Positions 35,233 through 44,238 of a stretch of DNA of 64,000 nucleotides are shown here, one piece after another. A program made the position numbers and the translations under genes. Origin of the DNA: an uncultured Croceicoccus sp. (lineage in GTDB: Bacteria; Pseudomonadota; Alphaproteobacteria; Sphingomonadales; Sphingomonadaceae); contig NZ_CANMCP010000003.1 in the NCBI RefSeq assembly GCF_947496385.1, forward strand, positions 1-64,000, read 5' to 3'. Within the stretch, counting starts at the first letter, position 1; each line of letters opens with the position of its first letter. The notes below the pieces were generated by a model, which was not told the origin of the DNA, ran no database searches, and saw only the letters and a list, made by a program, of their open reading frames with translations.

Positions 35233-36434
35233 TGCATAGCGAGGCGAAAGAACGACGGGCCGCCGCATTGTGCGATGCCGCGATCGAGGTCGACAAGCGG
35301 CTCGCCGAAATGGACATGCGCATCGACTGGCTGACCCGGCTGACGCCTGTGAACATCGACGATATCGCGGTGGAGTTTCAGTCGTCCGGCTATCGCACCA
35401 TGCCCGACAGCACCTATGGCGAGGGTCTCGTCGATGACGCGCCCGGATTTCGTAAAGCGCTGTTCGACCTCCCCGTGCGCGAAATCGCGAACCCGCGTGT
35501 GCAGGCGCTTCTCCTTGAAAAGCAGCGCGAACTCGACCGGCAGATCGAGCTTGTCCGGATGCGCGATTGCGACGGCTTCATCATGGCCAGCATCGACCTG
35601 TTCGGCCATGTCGACGAACAATTGCTCGACACGGCAACGCGCATTCTCGCCGACGTGCCCGTCATCCCACGCGATACCTCCGACGTCGATGCCGATTATG
35701 TCCGCGACGCCGCCGAGGCCGAAGTCGCGCGGTACAAGGCCGCCGACGAAAGCTTCGAATGCCGGGTCATCGTCGATGAAACGCCGGGCACCTCGCTCTA
35801 CACCTCGATGGGCAATTTCCACATCGCCTTCGATTATCGCACCCATCGCGCGCGTGTCGCCCCGCTCATCCAACACGAGGTCGGCACCCATGTCGTGACC
35901 CGGCACAACGGGCGGATGCAACCGCTGCGCACGCTGGCGGGCGGGCTCGCCGATTATGACGAGTTGCAGGAAGGGATCGCCGTCCTCGCCGAATATCTCG
36001 CCGGCTATCTGCCCGCCGCGCGGCTGCGCCTGCTCGCCGCGCGGGTGGTCGCCGCCCATATGGCGGTGAAGGAAGAAAGCGGCCCGAACATCTACGCCTG
36101 CCTGACCGACGAACACGGCATCGGCAATGAAATGGCCTTCGACACCGCGGTCCGCGCGAAACGCGGCGGCGGGCTGACGAAAGATGCGCTTTATCTGAAA
36201 GGGCTGGCCGAATTGCTGGCCCATCTTCGCCACGGCGGCGATTTCGAGATCCTGTTCCTCGGCAAGTTCGCGTTGAAGCAATTGCCCACGCTCGAACATC
36301 TGCTGGACGAAGGGATCGTGCGCCGTCCCGCGATCCTGCCGACCTATGTGACCGATCCCCCCGCAATCGAACGACTGGCGCGGGTGCGAAACCTGTCGCT
36401 GGAATCCCTCTACCAGGAAAGACCCGAAACATGA
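35229..36434 (+). CDS. DUF1704 / QEGLA-motif metallopeptidase-like protein
   Basis: A 401-residue protein of the family named 'flavohemoglobin expression-modulating QEGLA motif protein' (DUF1704). It has HEVGTH at 216-221, the HExxxH zinc motif of this family, and QEGIAVLAEYL at 247-257, where the Glu would be the third ligand. Vertebrate members (MATCAP proteins) are tubulin tyrosine carboxypeptidases, which supports a C-terminal peptidase activity. The natural substrate in bacteria is unknown. The start ATGATG overlaps the upstream stop, and the stop overlaps the ATP-grasp start (ATGA), so it is the middle of a tightly coupled cassette. Confidence 0.88.
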   Translation: MMHSEAKERRAAALCDAAIEVDKRLAEMDMRIDWLTRLTPVNIDDIAVEFQSSGYRTMPDSTYGEGLVDDAPGFRKALFDLPVREIANPRVQALLLEKQRELDRQIELVRMRDCDGFIMASIDLFGHVDEQLLDTATRILADVPVIPRDTSDVDADYVRDAAEAEVARYKAADESFECRVIVDETPGTSLYTSMGNFHIAFDYRTHRARVAPLIQHEVGTHVVTRHNGRMQPLRTLAGGLADYDELQEGIAVLAEYLAGYLPAARLRLLAARVVAAHMAVKEESGPNIYACLTDEHGIGNEMAFDTAVRAKRGGGLTKDALYLKGLAELLAHLRHGGDFEILFLGKFALKQLPTLEHLLDEGIVRRPAILPTYVTDPPAIERLARVRNLSLESLYQERPET

Positions 36435-37489
36435 GCGAGACCATTCGCATCGCCTTTGTCGTCAACGACCTGATGACCGAGCAGGACAATTACACCACCA
36501 TCCGCCTCGCCCGCAAAGCGATCGCGCGCGGGCATCAGGTCGCCTTCGTCGGGCTGGGCAATTTCATCTACGACTGGGCCGATGGCATCTGCGCGATGGC
36601 GCATGTGAGCAAGAACGCGCAATTCGACACCGACAGCGAATATCTCGCCTATCTGCACGGCGGCGAACCCGACCGGCGGCGCATCGTGCTCAAGGACTGG
36701 GACATTCTCATGCTGCGCGGCGACCCGGCGGTGGAAATGGGCAAGCGCGACTGGGCACCGTCGTCCAGCCTGCTGTTCGCGCAGCTCGCCTCGCTCAACA
36801 ACACCATCGTCCTCAACGATCCGAAACATTTGACCGACGCGGTCAACAAGACCTATTTCCAGAATTTTCCCGAGGAAATCCGCCCCGAAACCACAATCAC
36901 CCGCGAACCGTCGGAAATCGAGCGCTTTCTCGACGCGCACGGCAACAAGGGCGTGATCAAGCCGCTGCAAGGTTCGGGCGGCCAGGGTGTCTTCATCATC
37001 AACGAGGAAAACCGCCAGAACCTCAACCAGATCGTCGAGGCGGTGATCCGCGACGGCTATGCCATCGTGCAGGAATATCTCCCCGCCGCCAGCGAGGGCG
37101 ACCTGCGCATGATCACGCTGAACGGGCGGCCCCTGAAGGTGGACGACACCTACGCCTGCCTTCACCGCTTCAGCCAGACGGAGGATCACCGCTCCAACAT
37201 CTCGGCCGGCGGCGGGGTGGAAATGGTGACCCCGCCCGATGCCGCGCTGCGCATCGCGGAGATCGTCGGGCCCAAACTCATCGACGATGGCATGTATCTG
37301 ACCGGCCTCGACATCGCAGGCGACAAGATGATGGAGATCAATGTCGATACTCCGGGCGGTTTGAACTTCATCGAGGATATGAGCGAGGTGAATTTCTCCG
37401 GCGCGATCATCGACGACCTGGAGCGCAAGGTCCGGCTGCAGAAGCAATATGGCGGCACGCTGTCCAATCGCGAGCTTGCCGTGCTCTGA
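36431..37489 (+). CDS. Glutathione-synthase-like ATP-grasp ligase
   Basis: A 352-residue ATP-grasp carboxylate-amine ligase. The N-terminal pre-ATP-grasp domain has DWDILMLRGDPAVE (89-102), resembling the GshB substrate-binding strand. The nucleotide loop is VIKPLQGSGGQGVF (175-188), EYLPAASEGDLRM lies at 215-227, and the metal site is GLDIAGDKMMEINVDTPGG (292-310) with Asp294, Glu302 and Asn304. It could make glutathione, but its fixed place beside a DUF1704 peptidase and an N-acyl amidohydrolase suggests another peptide or a protein tag. It ends the operon; a strong terminator follows 24 bases later. Confidence 0.88.
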   Translation: MSETIRIAFVVNDLMTEQDNYTTIRLARKAIARGHQVAFVGLGNFIYDWADGICAMAHVSKNAQFDTDSEYLAYLHGGEPDRRRIVLKDWDILMLRGDPAVEMGKRDWAPSSSLLFAQLASLNNTIVLNDPKHLTDAVNKTYFQNFPEEIRPETTITREPSEIERFLDAHGNKGVIKPLQGSGGQGVFIINEENRQNLNQIVEAVIRDGYAIVQEYLPAASEGDLRMITLNGRPLKVDDTYACLHRFSQTEDHRSNISAGGGVEMVTPPDAALRIAEIVGPKLIDDGMYLTGLDIAGDKMMEINVDTPGGLNFIEDMSEVNFSGAIIDDLERKVRLQKQYGGTLSNRELAVL

Positions 37490-37513
37490 CCCCCGCAAGA
37501 GCGCCGTTCATGC

Positions 37514-37550
37514 AAAAAGGGCCCCCGCCACCGTGGCGGGGGCCCTTTTT
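37514..37550. terminator. Bidirectional intrinsic terminator
   Basis: AAAAAGGGCCCCCGCCAC and its near-perfect complement form a long GC stem with a tiny loop, flanked by five A on the left and five T on the right. It can therefore terminate both the rightward ATP-grasp operon and the leftward transporter gene that ends at 37576. Confidence 0.92.
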
Positions 37551-37575
37551 CATAGGCGCGAAAGATGCGGCGCGA

Positions 37576-39147
37576 TCAATCGCCGTCGTCGTCGCTGAGC
37601 CTGCGTCCGGTGTCGAACACGCGCCGCTCGGCCAGCATCCTGAGCAGGCCATAGGTCATCGCCAGCAGCACCAGCGCGAAGGGCAGCCCGGTCACGATGG
37701 CGGCGGTCTGCAACGCGCCCATCCCGCCGCTCCACAACAGGGCACCGGCCAGCACGCCGATCGCCACCGCCCATGTCACGCGCGGGGTGAAGCCGGCCTC
37801 CTGATGCCCGCCCGATGCGATCATCGCCGTCACCAGCGCGCCCGAATCGGCCGAGGTCACGAAGAACGTCGCGACGATCACGATGGCGAGCCCCGAGGCG
37901 AGCTCGGACAGCGGATAATGGCTGAGGAAGGCGAACAATGCGTCGGGCATGCTGGCCGCGACCGCCTCCGACAATCCCCCGGCACCGAACAGCTCGATGT
38001 AAAGCGCGCTGTCGCCGAAGATCGTCATCCACGCAAAGGTGAACAGCGTCGGCACCAGCAGCACGCCGAGAATGAATTCGCGGATCGTGCGGCCATAGGA
38101 AATGCGCGCGATGAAGATCCCGACGAACGGCGACCAGCTGATCCACCAGGCGTAGTAGAAGATCGTCCAGCTGCCCTGCCATTCGCCGGCGGTATAGGTC
38201 TCGGTCCAGGTCGAGAGATAGACGAATTGTTGCAGGTAATAGCCGATATTCTGCACGAACCCGTCGAGCAGGAAGACCGTCGGCCCCGCGATCAGCACGA
38301 ACAGCGCCAGCCCGACCGCGAGCGCCATGTTCACCTCCGACAGGATGCGGATCCCCTTGTCGAGGCCCATCGCGACCGAAATCGTGGCAAGCGCGGTGAT
38401 GACCGCGATCAGGATCGCCTTCACCAGCCCCGTTTCCGGAAGGCCGGTGAGCAGGGCGAGCCCTGCGTTGATCTGCGACGCCCCGAAACCGAGCGAGGCG
38501 GCAACGCCGCACACCGTCGCCGTGATGGCCAGCACGTCGATCAGATCGACGAGGAAGGTCGGCATGCGCGGAAACGCTTCCTTCAGGAACGAGCCGATAC
38601 TGAGCGTCAGTTCGCGATTGTAGCAGATATAGGCGAGCGACAGGCCGATGATGGCATAAATGCCCCACGCATGCAGGCCCCAGTGCAGAAAGGTCAGGCC
38701 CATCGCATGCTGCGCATTGCCGGCCAGCCCGCGCACCAGCGCCGCATCGGGGTCGGAAAACGCGCTCAACGGCGGGGCGGAAAAATGGAGCACGGGTTCG
38801 GCAACGCCGTAGAACAGGAGGCCGATGCCCATGCCTGCGCTGAACAGCATGGCGAACCAGCTCGGCAGCGAATATTGCGGCTTTGCCTTCACCCCGCCGA
38901 GCCGGACATTGCCGCGCCGCGTGAACGCGAGATAGCCGCAGGTGATCAGCATCACGTTCACGGTGAGCACGAGCAGCCAGCCGAAATTGCTCGTCGCCCA
39001 TGCCTGCACCGCGTTGAACCGGTCCGCCGCATCGTCGGGATCGAGCACCGCCGCCGCGATCAGCGCGGAAATGGCCGCGATCGCACCGAAGAACACCGTT
39101 GGTTTGAAAGTGGCGGGTTTCGTATCCGCCGCGCCTGTGCCTGCCAT
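37576..39147 (-). CDS. BCCT-family betaine/carnitine/choline transporter
   Basis: A 523-residue inner-membrane transporter with about 12 membrane segments. The BCCT signature lies in GSWTIFYYAWWISWSPFVGIF, whose Trp-rich helix forms the cation-binding box for trimethylammonium compounds. GMGIGLLFYGVAEP is also typical, as is SADSGALVTAMIASGG. It probably imports glycine betaine, choline or a related osmolyte by sodium or proton symport, in keeping with the antiporter genes upstream. The ATG at 39147 was chosen since residues upstream are not membrane-like and lack homology. It has its own leader of about 350 bases. Confidence 0.92.
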   Translation of the reverse strand: MAGTGAADTKPATFKPTVFFGAIAAISALIAAAVLDPDDAADRFNAVQAWATSNFGWLLVLTVNVMLITCGYLAFTRRGNVRLGGVKAKPQYSLPSWFAMLFSAGMGIGLLFYGVAEPVLHFSAPPLSAFSDPDAALVRGLAGNAQHAMGLTFLHWGLHAWGIYAIIGLSLAYICYNRELTLSIGSFLKEAFPRMPTFLVDLIDVLAITATVCGVAASLGFGASQINAGLALLTGLPETGLVKAILIAVITALATISVAMGLDKGIRILSEVNMALAVGLALFVLIAGPTVFLLDGFVQNIGYYLQQFVYLSTWTETYTAGEWQGSWTIFYYAWWISWSPFVGIFIARISYGRTIREFILGVLLVPTLFTFAWMTIFGDSALYIELFGAGGLSEAVAASMPDALFAFLSHYPLSELASGLAIVIVATFFVTSADSGALVTAMIASGGHQEAGFTPRVTWAVAIGVLAGALLWSGGMGALQTAAIVTGLPFALVLLAMTYGLLRMLAERRVFDTGRRLSDDDGD

Positions 39148-39495
39148 AAAACCTGTCTTTCCAACTGTTCGGTCCGGATCCGGACGCGCGATGCGAACCG
39201 CCCCTCTATCGAAAAAGGGATGGTTCGTAAGCCGCAATGCGTGAATTCACGCGCTTTTAGGTGTGCGGATGCTCGGTGTGACGCCGCGGATAGGCGGTGT
39301 GTGTCGATTTTGCAACAACGATCAAAAACATGGCAAATGTTATGTTGCAACGGGTGGCCATCGCCCGGATCCTTCCCTAGCCGATCCCCATCGCGAGTGC
39401 GGACCACCTGCGCAATGCTGCGCCTCGTCCCTCGCGATCAATTCTGAACGCTGTGGCCAGTCGCGCCGCAGACCGCAAAAAACGGGGAAGAAAAT
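39148..39495. promoter_or_regulatory. Divergent region with nested inverted repeats
   Basis: The 348-base gap between the BCCT gene and the TonB receptor holds no gene I can support. An AT-rich patch at 39305-39350 has TTGCAAC (39310-39316) and its complement GTTGCAA (39344-39350). Inside these lies AACAT-N5-ATGTT (39327-39341). Such nested symmetry in otherwise GC-rich DNA suggests an operator, perhaps for the receptor gene, with an unknown regulator. Confidence 0.4.
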
Positions 39496-42180
39496 ATGTT
39501 CAAGCTGAGCAGCGGCGTGTCCGCTGGTGCGATGGCGATTGTGCTCGCGGTGCCGGCCATCGCGCAGGACGTGACCACGCCGACACCCAATCCGCCCGTA
39601 CCCGCCTCCAAGGCGAAGCCGAAGCCCGCGCGACAGGGCGGCGTGACCGAGATCATCGTGACCGCGACGAAGCAGACCGAAAGCCTGCAGGACGTCGCCG
39701 TATCGGTGAACGCCATCGGTCAGGAAGAGCTTCAGAACCTGGGCGTCGCGACCTTCGACGATTACCTGGCGCAGCTTCCCAACGTGACCGCGGGCGGCAG
39801 CGGACCGGGGCAGAGCACGATCTACATTCGCGGCCTCGCCTCCACCACGCCGAACCTCACCACCGCGGGCGTCGCGGGCCTCGCGCCCAACGTGGCGATG
39901 TATCTCGATGAACAGCCGCTCTCGCAGCCGGGCCGCAATCTCGACGTTTATGCCGCCGATCTCGAACGGATCGAGGTGTTGTCCGGGCCGCAGGGCACCC
40001 TGTTCGGCGCAAGCTCGCAGGCGGGCGTCGTCCGGCTCATCACCAACAAGCCGCGCCTGTCCGGCTTCGACGCAGGGTTCAGTGCGGAAACCTCCTTCAC
40101 CAAGGGCGGCGAAACCAGCTACAAGGCCGAGGCCATGCTCAACGTGCCGGTCACCGACCGGCTCGCATTGCGCGGCGTCGTCTATCTCGACGATCAGGGC
40201 GGCTATATCGACAATGTCGCGGGCACGCGTTCGGCCCGCGACAGCGCCCGTTTCCGCGCCGCCGGCACCCCGCGCGACAATGGCGTCCCCGTCAGCCCGC
40301 AGCGCGGCGGTTTCCAGGCCGGTGCCGATCTGTCGGGCGTGAATTTCATCGACGCCAACAATGACGGGCTGGTCGAGGAAAACTTCAACGACACGCAATA
40401 TGCCGGTTTCCGGGCCAGCGCGCTTTACGAATTCACGCCCGACTGGCGCCTGACCGTCGCGCATACGCGGCAGAGCGTGGAATCGGACGGCGTGTTCTTC
40501 GCCGATCCCGAACTCGATCTCGACGATCTGGAGATTCAGCGGTTCGAGGATGACCGGCTGGAGGACGATTTCTCCAACACCGCATGGACGGTCGAGGGGC
40601 GGCTCGCCATGCTCGACATCGTCTACACCGGTGCCTACACCGACCGCGAGACCGCGCAGCGCATCGATTACACCGATTACCTGTTCGCGGGGCAATATCT
40701 GCCTTACTACATCTGCGACGGTTCGGTATCCTACCCCGGTGCCAACGCGCCGTCGGGCACGTGCCAGGCCCCCAACCTGTATGTCACGTCCGACACCTCG
40801 GCCAAGACCTTCACGCAGGAATTCCGCGTCAGCACGCCGCAGGAAAACCGCCTGCGCGGCACGGCGGGCGTGTTCTACTCCGATCTCACGCTCAAGGAAC
40901 GCAACGACTACACCTATCCGGGCAGCGAGATGATCGACCTGTTCGGCGGGTCGTTCCCGGACAATTTCCCCTTCCCCGGCGCGTATCAGTCGGACGCAGG
41001 CCCGTTCCCCTATGGCGTGATCTTCCGCAACGATGTGAAGCGCACGGACGAACAGTTCGGCCTGTTCGGCGAGGCGTCGTTCGACATCATTCCCGATGTT
41101 CTCACCATCACCGGCGGCGCGCGCTACTATGACGTGTCGGTCGGGTTCGCGGGCACGGCCAATTCCTCCTTCTGCAACAGCAGCGGGACGGATGAAAACG
41201 CGTTCGGCACGAACCTGTCCGACCTTTACGACGGCGACGGGCAATATACCTTCATCGGCAGCTGCAGCGAAGACCTGCGGCAGACGTTCAACGCCGGCGA
41301 CAGCGTCGAGGACATCATGAACGCCGGGCTTTCGGCCACGCAGGCGCAGCAGGTGTTCAACGCCCTTTCCGCGCCGGACGAAGCGCGCGCGAAGGGCACG
41401 ATCTTCAAGGGAACGCTGACCTACACGCCGACCGAGGACCTGCTGTTCTACGCCACCTATTCCGAAGGGTTCCGTCCCGGCCTGCTCAACCGGCCCGGCG
41501 GCGCGCAGGGTCCGAACGGCTTCACCGTGCCGTTCGAACTCGACACCGACGAGGTGCAGAATTACGAGATCGGCTGGAAGATGGAGCTTCTGAACCGCGA
41601 ACTGCGCTTCAACGGCAGCGCCTTCTACGTCGACATCAGCCGGTTGCAGACGACGATCTTCGACCCCAGCATCACCAATCTGTTCTTCTCCGACAATGCG
41701 GCGAACGCGGAAATCTGGGGTGTCGAGGGCGATCTGACCTATGCGCCCTATGCGGTGCCGGGGCTGACCGTGGCGGGAGCGTTCTCCTTCCTCGATACCG
41801 AGATTACCGAGGTGCTCACCCCGACCGACGACGTGCAGACAGGCGAACCGCTGGCCTACGCCCCCGGTTTCCAGGGCAATCTGCGCGCGCGTTACGAATG
41901 GGATCTCAACAGCGAGCTGACCGCCCATGTCATGCCGCAGATGCGCTACTCGGCGTCGAAATACACCGACATCATCCTGATCAACCGCCTGGAACTCGAC
42001 AGCTATACGACGTTCGGGGCGACGGCGGGCGTAACCAACGGGACGTGGTCGGCGGAATTGTTCGGTGAGAACCTGACCGATACGCGGGCCGAGATCGCGG
42101 GCAATTTCTACTACGATCGCGCCCGGATCACGACGAACCGGCCGTTGACGGTCGGCCTGCGCGTGTCCTTCGATTACTGA
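39496..42180 (+). CDS. TonB-dependent outer-membrane receptor
   Basis: An 894-residue receptor. The signal peptide covers residues 1-23 (AIA before Gln). A proline-rich linker and the TonB-box-like TEIIVTATKQTESLQDVAVSV follow, then the plug (YIRGLASTTPN, LERIEVLSGPQGTLFGASSQAG) and the barrel ending GLRVSFDY, with the usual terminal aromatic residue. The start motif belongs to the large 'TESLQDVPVAV' class common in Sphingomonadales, which takes up diverse organic substrates. The paired TPR-sulfotransferase gene 90 bases downstream suggests a shared pathway. The substrate is unknown. Extracellular loops contain several cysteines (YICDG, GTCQAP, FCNSSG, GSCSED). Confidence 0.92.
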   Translation: MFKLSSGVSAGAMAIVLAVPAIAQDVTTPTPNPPVPASKAKPKPARQGGVTEIIVTATKQTESLQDVAVSVNAIGQEELQNLGVATFDDYLAQLPNVTAGGSGPGQSTIYIRGLASTTPNLTTAGVAGLAPNVAMYLDEQPLSQPGRNLDVYAADLERIEVLSGPQGTLFGASSQAGVVRLITNKPRLSGFDAGFSAETSFTKGGETSYKAEAMLNVPVTDRLALRGVVYLDDQGGYIDNVAGTRSARDSARFRAAGTPRDNGVPVSPQRGGFQAGADLSGVNFIDANNDGLVEENFNDTQYAGFRASALYEFTPDWRLTVAHTRQSVESDGVFFADPELDLDDLEIQRFEDDRLEDDFSNTAWTVEGRLAMLDIVYTGAYTDRETAQRIDYTDYLFAGQYLPYYICDGSVSYPGANAPSGTCQAPNLYVTSDTSAKTFTQEFRVSTPQENRLRGTAGVFYSDLTLKERNDYTYPGSEMIDLFGGSFPDNFPFPGAYQSDAGPFPYGVIFRNDVKRTDEQFGLFGEASFDIIPDVLTITGGARYYDVSVGFAGTANSSFCNSSGTDENAFGTNLSDLYDGDGQYTFIGSCSEDLRQTFNAGDSVEDIMNAGLSATQAQQVFNALSAPDEARAKGTIFKGTLTYTPTEDLLFYATYSEGFRPGLLNRPGGAQGPNGFTVPFELDTDEVQNYEIGWKMELLNRELRFNGSAFYVDISRLQTTIFDPSITNLFFSDNAANAEIWGVEGDLTYAPYAVPGLTVAGAFSFLDTEITEVLTPTDDVQTGEPLAYAPGFQGNLRARYEWDLNSELTAHVMPQMRYSASKYTDIILINRLELDSYTTFGATAGVTNGTWSAELFGENLTDTRAEIAGNFYYDRARITTNRPLTVGLRVSFDY

Positions 42181-42270
42181 GGATGACGCGGCCTTGACAG
42201 GCGCATGGGCGGCGGGGCGGCTTCGGGCCTGCCCCGCCGCTTTGCATTTGGGAGCAGTCGGTGGCACGGG

Positions 42271-44238
42271 ATGCAGGCGATGACCGACGATAACAACACG
42301 ATGAAACAGGCGCAGGACGCGCTGCGCGAGGGGCGCTTTGCCGACGGGCTGGCGCTGGCGCGCGCGGTGCTCGATGGGGGGGAGAACGCCGATGCGCTCT
42401 ACGCCGCCGCGGTCGCTGCGCGCTATCTCGGCGACTATGCGAGCGCGGAGGAGTATCTCGCCCGGCTGCACACCGCGTCGCCCGAATACGGGCGCGGCTG
42501 GCAGGAGCAGGGACATCTCGCCCGCGCGCAGGGGCAAGCGGAGCGCGCGCGCGATGCCTATGGCCGGGCGTGCCGGTTCAACCCCTATCTCGATGCCGCG
42601 TGGAGAGCGCAGGCCGAATTGCTGACCGCCGCCGGGAAACCGGGCGAGGCGGCGCAGGCCATGGCGCAGGCGGAGCGGCTGCGCGCCCTGCCCCGCGAGC
42701 TGGTCGCGGTGGGGCATCACCTGCACGAAGGGCGCCTGCTCCGGGCCGAGGAGATCTGCCGCCATTATCTGCGCCGCCATCCCCGCGACGTGGAGGCGAT
42801 GCGCCTGCTCGCCGAAATCGGCAGCCGGCTGGGCATTGTCGACGACGCGGAATTCCTGCTTGAAAGCGCGGTCGCCTTTGCGCCCGACAACGTGCAATTG
42901 CGGCTCGATTATATCGCCTCCCTGCGCAAGCGGCAGAAATTCGCCCGCGCGCGGGAGGAGGCCGAGGCGCTTTACCGCACCGACCCCGACAACCCGCTGT
43001 TTCAGTCGCACCTCGCGATCGAGGCGATGCAGACCGGCGATTACGAGCAGGCGTTCGACCTGTTCGATGCCGTGCTGGCGCGGCTTCCGGGCGATCCCGC
43101 CACGCTGACTTCGCGCGGGCATGCGCTGAAAACCCGGGGGCGACAGGAGGATGCGGTCGCATCCTATCGCGCGGCCATCGCCGCCGCGCCCGCACATGGC
43201 GATGCGTGGTATGCGCTCGCCAATTTGAAGACGTGGCGGTTCGACGATGCCGACCGGGCGGAGATGGCCGCGCTCCTGCGCCGCGGCGACTTGGCGTTCA
43301 TGGACCGGGTCCACCTCGAATTCGCGATGGCGAAGGCGGCGGAGGATGCAGGGGACTACGACACCGCCTTTGCCCATTATGCCGCCGGCAACGACCTCAA
43401 ACGCCGGCAGACCCGCTATGACCCGGACCGGATGAGCGAGGAGCTGAACCGGCAGAAAGCGGCGTGCACGCCCGAACTGTTCTCCGCCCATGAAAAGAGC
43501 GGCGATCCCGCGCCCGATCCCATTTTCATCGTCGGCCTGCCGCGTGCGGGTTCGACCTTGCTGGAACAGATTCTCGCCTCGCACTCGATGGTGGACGGGA
43601 CGATGGAGCTGCCCGATATCCTCGCGCTCGCCCACCGGTTGCGCGGGCGGCGGGCCGGGCAATCGCGCTACCCCGAAATCCTGCATGAATTGCGCGATGA
43701 ACAATTCGCCAAATTCGGCCATGACTATATCGAGAACACCCGCATCCATCGTCAGGGGGCGCCGTTCTTCATCGACAAGATGCCGAACAATTTCCGGCAT
43801 GTCGGGCTGATCCATCTCATCCTGCCGAACGCAAAAATCCTCGATGCGCGCCGGGCGCCGATGGATTGCTGCTTTTCGGGGTTCAAGCAGCTCTTCGCCG
43901 AAGGGCAGGAATTCACCTACGGCCTGACCGAAATCGGGCGCTATTACCGCGATTACGTCGATCTCATGGCGCATTGGGACGAGGTGCTGCCGGGCCGGGT
44001 CCTGCGCGTGCAGCACGAGGATGTTCTGGACGATCTGGAGGGGCAGGTGCGCCGCATGCTCGACCATTGCGGCCTGCCCTTCGAAGAGGCCTGCCTCGAT
44101 TTCCATCGCACCGACCGGGCCGTCCGCACGGCGAGTTCGGAACAGGTGCGCCGCCCGATCAATCGTTCGGGGGTCGATGCGTGGAAACCCTTCGAACCCT
44201 GGCTCGGCGAACTCAGGGCCGCGCTTACTCCTCGATAA
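42271..44238 (+). CDS. TPR-repeat sulfotransferase family protein
   Basis: A protein of about 655 residues. The first 350 or so residues form tetratricopeptide-like repeats (YAAAVAARYLGDYASAEEYLARL, AEEICRHYLRRHPRDVEAMRLLAEIGSRLG). The C-terminal domain is a PAPS-type sulfotransferase with the 5' phosphosulfate loop IVGLPRAGSTLLEQIL at about residues 419-434 and MPNNFRHVGLIHLILPNAKI further on. It could sulfate a peptide, protein or sugar, using the TPR part to bind it. Genes of this type often follow TonB receptors in sphingomonads. ATG 42271 or 42280 may be the start. The 3' end overlaps the convergent MFS gene by 14 bases. Confidence 0.87.
   Translation: MQAMTDDNNTMKQAQDALREGRFADGLALARAVLDGGENADALYAAAVAARYLGDYASAEEYLARLHTASPEYGRGWQEQGHLARAQGQAERARDAYGRACRFNPYLDAAWRAQAELLTAAGKPGEAAQAMAQAERLRALPRELVAVGHHLHEGRLLRAEEICRHYLRRHPRDVEAMRLLAEIGSRLGIVDDAEFLLESAVAFAPDNVQLRLDYIASLRKRQKFARAREEAEALYRTDPDNPLFQSHLAIEAMQTGDYEQAFDLFDAVLARLPGDPATLTSRGHALKTRGRQEDAVASYRAAIAAAPAHGDAWYALANLKTWRFDDADRAEMAALLRRGDLAFMDRVHLEFAMAKAAEDAGDYDTAFAHYAAGNDLKRRQTRYDPDRMSEELNRQKAACTPELFSAHEKSGDPAPDPIFIVGLPRAGSTLLEQILASHSMVDGTMELPDILALAHRLRGRRAGQSRYPEILHELRDEQFAKFGHDYIENTRIHRQGAPFFIDKMPNNFRHVGLIHLILPNAKILDARRAPMDCCFSGFKQLFAEGQEFTYGLTEIGRYYRDYVDLMAHWDEVLPGRVLRVQHEDVLDDLEGQVRRMLDHCGLPFEEACLDFHRTDRAVRTASSEQVRRPINRSGVDAWKPFEPWLGELRAALTPR

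Noticed and set aside
39340-44106. A 1588-codon open frame on the minus strand
   Set aside because: It lies wholly opposite the TonB receptor and TPR-sulfotransferase, both well-recognised genes, and has no fold or signal of its own.
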